From NCBI GenBank assembly GCA_963715285.1, contig CAVQRU010000038.1:124001-188000 (forward strand): a stretch of DNA of 64,000 nucleotides, in the 5' to 3' direction. Positions 17,279 to 24,123 of the stretch are shown piece after piece. The notes beneath the pieces were generated by a model. That model saw nothing but the letters and a program-made list of their open reading frames with translations. It did not search any database and was not told the DNA's origin. The number at the start of each line of letters is the position of its first letter. The stretch's first letter is position 1. This DNA is from Sva-07 sp963715285. Lineage in GTDB: Bacteria; Actinomycetota; Acidimicrobiia; Acidimicrobiales; Ilumatobacteraceae. The translations under genes and the position numbers were made by a program.

Positions 17279-18494
17279 GACGCGGAGCGACCGGCGACCA
17301 CGTTCGGTGGCGCCACATGCCCTGCCACACACCCCAGCCGTAGGCGACGTCGGTCGGCGTTGCGCTGACGTCGGCCAACACCGACACCGCGGCGATCCAT
17401 CGCATGCGGCGCGACACGACCGCTCCGGCGACCACCAGGGGCCACCACGCGCGGCGCACCGCCGTGGCCAGTTGTCGTCCGGCGGCCAGGTGTCCGTTCA
17501 GCGCGAGCCCGACGGCCGCTCGTGGCGGCACGTCGGGGAGCCGACGCACCAACGCGAGCGAGCTGCCGACCGCCGTGGCGACAGCGACCAGCGGGTGACC
17601 GGTGGCCACCGCCGACCAGACGAACGCGGTCCAGCCGTTGAACCGGGCCGGTGACAGCGACGTCGGGTGACGCAATGCCAGCGGGGCCGCCGACGTGCCG
17701 TACGTCGCGTGCTGGCGCAGACGGGACGCAACCGTCGAGCGGGGCTCGTGCCACACGCGGCTGGCCGGCTCGTACCGACACGTCCATCCGGCGTCGTCGA
17801 GCCGCCACACGAAGTCGACGTCCTCGCCGAAACGCAGCGTCGGGTCGAAGCCGCCCACCGCATCGAACGCCGCGGTCCGCACCACCATCGCCGCCCCGGG
17901 CACGTAGCTGACCCGCGTGCCCGCACGGATCCGCGCCGGTTCGTCGCCGAGATCGAGGGGCGATCCCGGTTCGCCGTCGACCCTCGGTGCCACGAGCGCC
18001 ACGTCCGGATCGTCGAAGTGGCCCACCAGGTGGTCGAGCCATCCGGGTGGCACGATCACGTCGGCGTCGACGAACGCGATGAGCGGGGCGTCGACGACGG
18101 GCCGGGCTGCGTTCCTCGCCGCCGCCGGCCCCTGGTTGGCGTCGAGGCGAATCGTCGCGCCGTCGATCGGTGGTCGGCTCCCGTCGTCGACCGTGATGCG
18201 ACCGTCGCCGATCGCCACCGTCGACTCGTCGACACGCAGCTGTGGCGTCACCACCACGACATCGCGGATCCCGAACCGACTCGAATCACCGTCGGGCGGA
18301 ACGGGATGGATCGCACCGGCGTCGAGCCACCGGTCGATCAACACCGAAGGTGCCACCTCGTCGCCGCATTCGACCCGTTCCGCCACGGTCACACCGGCCG
18401 GGCCGAGGCGGAACAACCGCAGCGGGGAGCCGGCCATCACGACTCGCCCGAATCGCCTCCACGAACCATCCAGGCGGTACCTCACGGAGTTCAC
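17244..18494 (-). CDS. mftF: Mycofactocin glycosyltransferase
   Basis: MftF adds a glucose oligomer to the mycofactocin redox cofactor. This 416-residue protein has the MftF layout: an N-terminal segment with G-S-P-L-R-L-F-R-L, a family-2 glycosyltransferase domain (about residues 80-300) with V-D-A-D as the DxD metal site and F-G-E-D-V-D-F-V-W-R-L as the acid region, then a hydrophobic tail ending in D-V-A-Y-G-W-G-V-W. From memory, this matches the order of the mycobacterial protein. The GTG at 18494 overlaps the mftE stop (GTGA). It is slightly shorter than the mycobacterial enzyme. It is the last gene of the operon and overlaps the convergent DUF4395 gene. Confidence 0.88.
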   Translation of the reverse strand: MNSVRYRLDGSWRRFGRVVMAGSPLRLFRLGPAGVTVAERVECGDEVAPSVLIDRWLDAGAIHPVPPDGDSSRFGIRDVVVVTPQLRVDESTVAIGDGRITVDDGSRPPIDGATIRLDANQGPAAARNAARPVVDAPLIAFVDADVIVPPGWLDHLVGHFDDPDVALVAPRVDGEPGSPLDLGDEPARIRAGTRVSYVPGAAMVVRTAAFDAVGGFDPTLRFGEDVDFVWRLDDAGWTCRYEPASRVWHEPRSTVASRLRQHATYGTSAAPLALRHPTSLSPARFNGWTAFVWSAVATGHPLVAVATAVGSSLALVRRLPDVPPRAAVGLALNGHLAAGRQLATAVRRAWWPLVVAGAVVSRRMRWIAAVSVLADVSATPTDVAYGWGVWQGMWRHRTWSPVAPRLSAWPGRPRPT

Positions 18495-19210
18495 CCGGGC
18501 GTCGCATCGATCGGACGCCACCGTTCGATCTGGTGCACCAGGTCCTCGACGAACGCCGTGATGAACCTTTCGCCCTCGCGGCCCGATGCGCCATCGGGAT
18601 CCCCGAGGACGCCGGTGGCACTGACCGCGCGGACGCCCCGATCTCGCAGGTCGTCGATCGACGCGTCCGGCCCGGCGACCGCCAGTTCGAGGCGCACCAG
18701 CCCGGGATCGATCGCGAGCATCAGCGAGGTCTCGATGCGTCCGGCGTGGAGGTCGGCCGGCCCACCGTCGCGCCGCCGGGGCCACTTCGGCCACCAGGCG
18801 AGCGTGTGACGGCCCTCGGTGGTCAGCACGTCGACCGCGGCGCTGATCGCGTCGTGGTTGCCGCCGTGGCCGTTCACGAGGACGACGCCTGCCGCCCAAT
18901 CGGCGCTGCGCACCAACTCGACCATCATCGCCGTCGTCGTGGCGGTACCGATCGACAGCGTGCCGGGGAAGTCGGCGTGCTCGCCCGACGCGCTGACCGC
19001 GATCGTCGGGCCGACCACGAGGCCGTCGGTGTGGTGGACGGCGCGACCGGCGATCTCCTCGGCGATCAGTGTGTCGGTACGGATCGGGAGGTGTGGGCCG
19101 TGCTGTTCGGTCGAACCGATCGGGATGAGGACGATCGGTGCCTGCGTTCCGTCGTGGGACGGTCGCCGAGCACGGTCGATCTCGACCCAGGTGGCGTCAC
19201 CGAGGCGCAT
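18491..19210 (-). CDS. mftE: Mycofactocin precursor peptidase, creatininase family
   Basis: MftE is the metal-dependent peptidase that releases the C-terminal Val-Tyr-derived dipeptide from modified MftA. At 239 residues it has the creatininase fold with the expected metal-ligand motifs: S-T-E-Q-H-G-P-H-L-P (Glu35, His37), R-T-D-T-L-I-A-E-E (Asp46), V-N-G-H-G-G-N, and L-H-A-G-R-I-E-T-S (late Glu). Creatininase relatives exist outside mycofactocin systems, but direct overlap with mftF makes MftE the best call. The ATG at 19210 is 17 bp from the etfB-like stop. No mftA, mftB, mftC or mftD was found in this window. Confidence 0.88.
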   Translation of the reverse strand: MRLGDATWVEIDRARRPSHDGTQAPIVLIPIGSTEQHGPHLPIRTDTLIAEEIAGRAVHHTDGLVVGPTIAVSASGEHADFPGTLSIGTATTTAMMVELVRSADWAAGVVLVNGHGGNHDAISAAVDVLTTEGRHTLAWWPKWPRRRDGGPADLHAGRIETSLMLAIDPGLVRLELAVAGPDASIDDLRDRGVRAVSATGVLGDPDGASGREGERFITAFVEDLVHQIERWRPIDATPG

Positions 19211-19227
19211 CGCAGCTCATCGACCCT

Positions 19228-20013
19228 TCACCGCGACGAACCGTCGAGGTAGCCCCAGTCGCCCAACTGGTCGAGCAGGCGGCGTGCCGCAGCGGCAGGC
19301 TCGAGGGTGACGGTCTCGGCGTGCACGTCACCGCCGCCGACGTTGAGGATGTCGCGGACCCTCGACAGCGAGTCGCCGCTCGGCGCCGGCAGTGTGCGCG
19401 GCCGTGGCCGGTAGGGGTGGATCTCGGTGTCGGGAAGCCGGCCGTGGGGACCGGGAACCGCCGGCACCGTCGTCGAGCGAGTTGCCAGCGACGCCGCGAG
19501 CGGCGCACGCCGGAGATTCGCCACCGACCCTTCGACGGACACCACCGCGGGCAAGGAGACCTCGAGGATCTCGCGCCGCCCGCCGTCGAGGCGCCGCACG
19601 ACGCGCAGTGGCTCCGACCCCGCTTCGACCTCCACGAGGCCGAGCGCCTGTGCGATCCCGAGTTCGGCGGCGATGAACGCCGGTACCGAACCGGTCCCGC
19701 GGTCGAGCGAGTAGTCACCGCACACGACGAGGTCGACGTCGCGGAGGTGCTCGGCCAGCGCTCCCGCAACGGTCCTGCTCTCGAGTTCGGTCGATGCGTC
19801 GATGCGCAGCGCGGACGTGGCACCCGCTGCGAGCGCGCCTCGCAGCACGTCGTCGGCCTCGCGAGGCCCGAGGCAGACCACGGTGACGTCGTCGCCGAGC
19901 GTGAGGGCGACCTCCAATGCCGCTTCGTCGGCGGCGGAGACGCCGGCCCAGCGCTCGTCGAGTTCGTGCTCGCGGTCGAGCGACACCCACTTCCAGCAGA
20001 CGGCGGTCTTCAT
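19228..20013 (-). CDS. etfB: Electron transfer flavoprotein beta subunit (mycofactocin-associated type)
   Basis: The beta (FixA-like) subunit of an electron transfer flavoprotein, 261 residues. Members bind AMP or a second flavin and dock dehydrogenases. Seen: the opening M-K-T-A-V-C-W-K-W, the A-L-E-V-A-L strand, a L-V-V-C-G-D-Y-S-L-D-R-G-T-G-S-V-P segment (nucleotide-binding loop, near residue 105), and L-P-A-V-V-S-V-E-G. Its ATG overlaps the fixX stop (ATGA). Together with etfA, fixX and fixC it makes a complete ETF-to-quinone set next to mftE and mftF, as in the named family of mycofactocin-associated ETF subunits. The dehydrogenase partner is not known. Confidence 0.9.
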   Translation of the reverse strand: MKTAVCWKWVSLDREHELDERWAGVSAADEAALEVALTLGDDVTVVCLGPREADDVLRGALAAGATSALRIDASTELESRTVAGALAEHLRDVDLVVCGDYSLDRGTGSVPAFIAAELGIAQALGLVEVEAGSEPLRVVRRLDGGRREILEVSLPAVVSVEGSVANLRRAPLAASLATRSTTVPAVPGPHGRLPDTEIHPYRPRPRTLPAPSGDSLSRVRDILNVGGGDVHAETVTLEPAAAARRLLDQLGDWGYLDGSSR

Positions 20014-20306
20014 GTGCGTTTGAAGACGACGCCGTGGCCGCCCTCGGGGTAGGTCCAGGTGATCGCACCCTCTTCGTTGCAGACCAGGTAGCACGTCCCG
20101 CACTCGAAGCACTGCTCGTAGTTGAACAGGATCCCGCCGTCGCTCGTGGGGACGAACAGGTTGGCCGGACACGCCACGACGCACCCCCGCGTCGAGCAGT
20201 CGGCGCAGATCTCGTCGTCGACGGTGATGTGTGCTCGTTCGTGGACGTCGAAGCGGGTCGACCCGATCAGGTCCTCGAACGACACCTCGGGCCAGCGTTC
20301 GCTCAT
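20010..20306 (-). CDS. fixX: Ferredoxin-like protein FixX
   Basis: A ferredoxin-like protein of 98 residues of the FixX type, which carries the iron-sulfur cluster of the ETF-quinone oxidoreductase. Two cysteine groups are visible: C-A-D-C-S-T-R-G-C-V-V-A-C-P (near residues 34-47) and C-F-E-C-G-T-C-Y-L-V-C-N (near residues 67-78). The second provides a classical CxxCxxCxxxC pattern. The C-terminal I-T-W-T-Y-P-E-G-G-H-G-V segment is typical of FixX. It overlaps fixC upstream and etfB downstream by 4 bp each (ATGA both), indicating strict co-translation and a stoichiometric complex. Confidence 0.95.
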   Translation of the reverse strand: MSERWPEVSFEDLIGSTRFDVHERAHITVDDEICADCSTRGCVVACPANLFVPTSDGGILFNYEQCFECGTCYLVCNEEGAITWTYPEGGHGVVFKRT

Positions 20307-21622
20307 CCGTAGCTCCTGAGGCCGTCGCGTGCATCGCGGGCGAGATCCTTCAACTTCACGCCGGCTCGCTTGCGCTCCTCGTTGAGGATCCGGCGCAACC
20401 CGGGCTTGGGCGCCGGGTTGTCGACGCGGAACATCCGCTCCACCGTATTGGCGATCATGCCCGGGTAGAGGTGCTGGACCCGGTCGGACAGCACGAGCGA
20501 CGGCGCCAACCGCAGCTTGCGGTGGTCGCGCAGCACGAACGTGTCGTTGAGACGCCGCTCGTAGCCGGCGAGGCCGATCGCACTCGTGTCGTCGGCGGCG
20601 AGTGCCTCGACGGCGGCTTCGCCCGCGTACATGCCACTCGCCATCGCGAAGTTGACGCCTTCGAGCCAGATGCCCGCAGCGAGGCACATCGCCGCGGCGT
20701 CGCCGGCGACGAGCATGCCGTCGCCGGTCATCTTCGGCATCATCGACAGCCCGGCCTCGGGGATCACGTGGGCCGAGTACTCCTTGACCTCGCCACCGTC
20801 GACGAGCGGAGCGATGCCGGGATGGGCCTTCAGCTCGGAGATGATCGTCTCGGGGCGGAGCTGCTGGGCGGCGAGCTTCGGGAGCTTGAGGACCACGCCG
20901 ACGGCGAGGGTGTCGAGGTTGGTGTAGACGAAGCCGCCACCGTTGACCCCCGACGTGCCACCGAGGATCTCGATGTCGACGCCCTCGCGGTCACGCACGC
21001 CGAAGCGCTCGTCGATCACCTCCTTCGGCAGGGCGATGGTCTCCTTCACGCCGACGGTGTAGTTCGCGGCGTCGACCTCGCCGTAGAGGCCGGCTTCCTT
21101 GGCGAGGAAGCTGTTCACACCGTCGCAGGCGATCACGACGCGGGCATGGAGATCGCCGTCGGGGCGATCGGTGGCCACTCCGACCACGTGACCGCGGTCG
21201 TCGCGCAGCAGGCCGGTCGCCGTGGTCGAGCACACGAGCACGGCACCGTCGGCTTCGGCCTTGCCGGCCAGCCAGTGGTCCCAGTCGGGCCGGTAGGCCG
21301 TGGCGCCGTTGTACGGCGGCGCGCCCCAGGCCGCCGAGCGGAAGTCGACCGTGAGCGCCTGGGTGTCGGTGAGGATCATCGTGGACCGCCGCGTCACCCA
21401 GCGTTGGATCGGCGCTTCGAGCCACCACTCCGGGTGCAGCTGGTCGAGAATGCGCGGGTACACGACCCCGCCGTACATGTTCTTCGATCCGGGGAAGCTG
21501 CCACGTTCGAGGAGGATCACCGACTTTCCGGCACGGGCGAGCACGGTTGCCGCGGCGGAACCCGCAGGGCCGGCGCCGACCACGATCGCATCGACTGCCG
21601 TCGCCGGGCGGGTCTCACCCAT
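20303..21622 (-). CDS. fixC: FixC-like ETF-quinone oxidoreductase flavoprotein
   Basis: An FAD protein of 439 residues of the geranylgeranyl reductase/FixC family, which takes electrons from ETF and reduces quinone at the membrane. The FAD Rossmann motif V-G-A-G-P-A-G-S-A-A is near residue 16, the K-N-M-Y-G-G segment near residue 48, the internal V-I-A-C-D-G-V-N-S-F motif near residue 165, and M-L-V-A-G-D-A-A-A near residue 305. It lacks the fused ferredoxin domain of eukaryotic ETF-QO, which is supplied by fixX. The ATG at 21622 lies 8 bp inside the end of etfA. Nitrogen-fixation context is absent, so a general or mycofactocin role is likely. Confidence 0.94.
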   Translation of the reverse strand: MGETRPATAVDAIVVGAGPAGSAAATVLARAGKSVILLERGSFPGSKNMYGGVVYPRILDQLHPEWWLEAPIQRWVTRRSTMILTDTQALTVDFRSAAWGAPPYNGATAYRPDWDHWLAGKAEADGAVLVCSTTATGLLRDDRGHVVGVATDRPDGDLHARVVIACDGVNSFLAKEAGLYGEVDAANYTVGVKETIALPKEVIDERFGVRDREGVDIEILGGTSGVNGGGFVYTNLDTLAVGVVLKLPKLAAQQLRPETIISELKAHPGIAPLVDGGEVKEYSAHVIPEAGLSMMPKMTGDGMLVAGDAAAMCLAAGIWLEGVNFAMASGMYAGEAAVEALAADDTSAIGLAGYERRLNDTFVLRDHRKLRLAPSLVLSDRVQHLYPGMIANTVERMFRVDNPAPKPGLRRILNEERKRAGVKLKDLARDARDGLRSYG

Positions 21623-22541
21623 GAGCGACCCGATCGGCAGCGAGCAGGCGGAGCAACTCGTCGAGCGTCTCGTTGGCGTCGGCGACGATCGCGAGATCGG
21701 ACATCGTCATCATCGGGCAGTGCGGATCGGTGTTGACGCTGATGATGTGGTCGGGGGCACCCAGTCCGCTCGTGTGCTGCACCGCGCCGCTGACGCCGAA
21801 GGACACGTACACGACCGGGTCGACCACGACGCCGGTGGTGCCGATCTGGCGGTCGTGGTGTACCCACCCGCGATCGGTGATCACTCGGGTGGCGCCCATG
21901 ACGCCTCCCATCAGCGCGGCGAACCGGTCGAGTTGCTCGAAGCGCTCCGCGGTCTGCAGGCCGGCGCCGCCGCCGACGATCCTGCGGGCCTCGGCGAGGT
22001 CCATCGTGCGCACGTCGGGCGGCAGGACCTCGACGACGTGCGCGTCGTGATGTGGAACATCGCCGTCGCCGACGGTCACGTCGATCCGTTCGACGTGCGG
22101 CGGAGTCGGGAACGACACGGCGCCGCGGGCCCCCGGTTGCAGCGTGGCGACGAACGGTCCGGCCGGTCGTTGCTCGTGCAGTTCGCGTCCGCCGCGCCGA
22201 GCGACGCGCACACGGTGCTCGCTGACCTCGGTGGCGCCGGCGAGGAGGGATCGATCGAGTGCGAGGGCGAGATGCGGGGCGAGGTCGCGGCCGTCGGGCG
22301 AGTGGGGGAGCACGACGATGTCGCAGTCGTCGAGCTGCCGCAGGACCGGGGCGAGCACCGTCGTCCAGCGTGCGGGCTCGACCGGGCCGAGCTCGACGAG
22401 ACGGACGTCGGCGGCGAGCCCGTCGATCTCGACGTCACCCGTGCCCGAACCGGCGACGATCACCCGCCCGGCACACTCGGCGATCGCCTCCGATGCGCCG
22501 GCGGGCAACACACCGTCACGTACCGGTACCAGGGCGATCAT
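21615..22541 (-). CDS. etfA: Electron transfer flavoprotein alpha subunit (mycofactocin-associated type)
   Basis: The alpha (FixB-like) subunit, 308 residues, which binds the redox FAD. The C-terminal FAD domain is recognisable: a S-R-G-like segment replaced by T-D-R-G-W-V, the Q-I-G-T-T-G-V-V-V-D strand, Y-V-S-F-G-V-S-G-A-V-Q-H, and I-I-S-V-N-T-D-P near the end, all in ETF-alpha order. The first 180 residues are weakly conserved. The ATG at 22541 overlaps the dedA-like stop by 4 bp, so the upstream membrane gene is part of the same operon. It is divergent from housekeeping ETF-alpha, consistent with a specialised partner. Confidence 0.9.
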   Translation of the reverse strand: MIALVPVRDGVLPAGASEAIAECAGRVIVAGSGTGDVEIDGLAADVRLVELGPVEPARWTTVLAPVLRQLDDCDIVVLPHSPDGRDLAPHLALALDRSLLAGATEVSEHRVRVARRGGRELHEQRPAGPFVATLQPGARGAVSFPTPPHVERIDVTVGDGDVPHHDAHVVEVLPPDVRTMDLAEARRIVGGGAGLQTAERFEQLDRFAALMGGVMGATRVITDRGWVHHDRQIGTTGVVVDPVVYVSFGVSGAVQHTSGLGAPDHIISVNTDPHCPMMTMSDLAIVADANETLDELLRLLAADRVAHG

Positions 22542-23215
22542 GGGTCCAGCGTACGGTCGGGCTCGGTGGCGTGCGCAATCACAGCGGACTGCGGTGTGCG
22601 ACCGCGGTCGCGGATCCAGCGGATGATCTCGATGAGCGCGGTGATCCCGAGTGCGGTGCCGAACGCGAGCCAGAAGGCGATGGCGTGGTCGTCCTCGAAG
22701 GCCTGGCCGAACAGGTACCCGAGGCCCGCTGCGTAGGTCGCCCAGACCAGGCCGGCGATCGCCACCCATTTGGCGAACCAGCCGCGCGGTTGCTGGGTGA
22801 TCCCGGACGACACGGTGAGCACGGTGCGCCCCCCGGGAATGAATCGCGCGGTGATCAGCAGCATGCCGCCACGCTTGCGGATCTGGTGTCCGGCCTGGTC
22901 GAGCCGCTGGGCCCGGTTGGGCTTGCGGGTCGCCCAGGCATTCACCCTCGGCTCGAACCGGTTGCCGATCGTGTAGGCGAGGTTGTCGCCGAGGAAGGCG
23001 CCGAGCGCACCGGCGAGGATGACGAGGGCGAGGGTCTGGTTGCCGGCGCCGGCTGCCACGCCGCCTGCGATCACGGTGGTCTCGCCCGGCACGATCGGGA
23101 GCACGGAGTCGAGCAGGGCGACGCTGAAGATGATCAGCAGGAACCACCAGTTCGACGAGAACTCGCTCAGCCAGTCCGAGACGTCGGTGACGATGTTCGC
23201 GACGATCACGGCCAT
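22538..23215 (-). CDS. DedA-family membrane protein
   Basis: An inner-membrane protein of 225 residues of the DedA/SNARE-associated family, many of which act as lipid scramblases or affect membrane potential. Features seen: an N-terminal amphipathic start, V-A-L-L-D-S-V-L-P-I-V-P-G-E-T (near residue 35, family E/P motif), G-A-L-G-A-F-L-G-D-N-L-A-Y, and the hallmark R-F-I-P-G-G-R-T motif (near residue 125), then two further hydrophobic segments. The stop overlaps the etfA start (ATGA), so it is the first gene of the ETF/mft operon. Why a lipid transporter sits there is not clear. Confidence 0.9.
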   Translation of the reverse strand: MAVIVANIVTDVSDWLSEFSSNWWFLLIIFSVALLDSVLPIVPGETTVIAGGVAAGAGNQTLALVILAGALGAFLGDNLAYTIGNRFEPRVNAWATRKPNRAQRLDQAGHQIRKRGGMLLITARFIPGGRTVLTVSSGITQQPRGWFAKWVAIAGLVWATYAAGLGYLFGQAFEDDHAIAFWLAFGTALGITALIEIIRWIRDRGRTPQSAVIAHATEPDRTLDP

Positions 23216-23274
23216 GCCGAGGTGACGCTAGCGGCGGCGGTCACCGCGGCGCCCCCGGTCGAACGTCGATCAGG

Positions 23275-24123
23275 TCAGCTCGGTGGCGAATCGAACGTGA
23301 CCGCCAGGCCGTCTCGCATCCGGACCCACTCCGTTGGCGACGACGGTGGGAGTGGTCGGCGCATGCTCAGCGCTTCCAGGAGTTCCACCGCATCGCCGGT
23401 CAGTTCGCCTTCGGTGGCGATCGCGGAGCCGTCGGCCGTGCGCACCTCGACTCGGTCGCCGACGACGATGTCGAACCGAACGGCGGGATCGGTGGCGCTC
23501 AGCGCCAGCCGATTGCGTCGATGCTCGCCGCGGCTGACTGCGAGGGCTGGTCCGAGGGCGGCGGCGTAGCGCAGCGATGCGGCCACTTCGTCCGGCTCGA
23601 CGACCGGCTCCGTTCCGAGTGGCAGCAGGATGTCGCGCTCGTGGATCCACGCATCCCAGAGTGCGTGATGGAGCACGCCGCTCACCGAGATGTGACCGGG
23701 CGGCGCCTCGGCGATCGCGTCGGCGACCTCCTCGGGGGTGAGCGCCTCGGCGATCGTGGCGAACGCCTCGGTCGACTCGGCGAAGCGTTCGAACACCTCG
23801 GTGTGGTGACGATCACCCGCAGCTGCGACGTGCTGTGCCGGAGAGGCCACGGGGTCGAAATCGGTGAGGAATCTGGTGGGCTGACCCTGCGTGCCCGCGC
23901 CGATCGATGCGGCCCAGAAGCTGTTGGTGGTGTCGAGATGGACCACGACGTCGCGGGCCGTCCAGCCGACACATCGGCTCGGGTGGTCCCACTCGGCGTC
24001 GTCGAACGACGCGAGGGTCGCGACGAGGCGGCGCCGCTGGCGCACGGTCGGTGCGACGATCGCGTACGGGTCGCCGTCGAGTTCGAGCAGTGGCTCGGAC
24101 CCGTACCTCGGCGTCAGCTTCAC
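23275..24123 (-). CDS. Maleylpyruvate isomerase N-terminal (MDMPI)-family protein
   Basis: A protein of 282 residues with a four-helix MDMPI/DinB-type domain, typical of actinobacterial mycothiol-dependent or uncharacterised thiol enzymes. The conserved W-D-H-P-S-R-C-V-G-W-T-A-R-D-V-V-V-H-L segment is near residues 45-63 (metal-binding His), and H-H-A-L-W-D-A-W-I-H-E-R-D near residues 150-165 gives the other histidines. The tail about 200-280 resembles a sterol-carrier-like domain. The GTG at 24123 overlaps the glucosidase stop (GTGA), so the two are co-translated. Substrate unknown. Confidence 0.82.
   Translation of the reverse strand: MKLTPRYGSEPLLELDGDPYAIVAPTVRQRRRLVATLASFDDAEWDHPSRCVGWTARDVVVHLDTTNSFWAASIGAGTQGQPTRFLTDFDPVASPAQHVAAAGDRHHTEVFERFAESTEAFATIAEALTPEEVADAIAEAPPGHISVSGVLHHALWDAWIHERDILLPLGTEPVVEPDEVAASLRYAAALGPALAVSRGEHRRNRLALSATDPAVRFDIVVGDRVEVRTADGSAIATEGELTGDAVELLEALSMRRPLPPSSPTEWVRMRDGLAVTFDSPPS

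Noticed and set aside
16590..19227. mftA precursor peptide near mftE/mftF
   Set aside because: No small frame ending in the expected Cys-Gly-Val-Tyr type tail was found here or elsewhere in the window.
20303..22541. Nitrogen-fixation role for the fix-like genes
   Set aside because: No nif genes are present, and the mftE/mftF neighbours point to another electron-transfer role.
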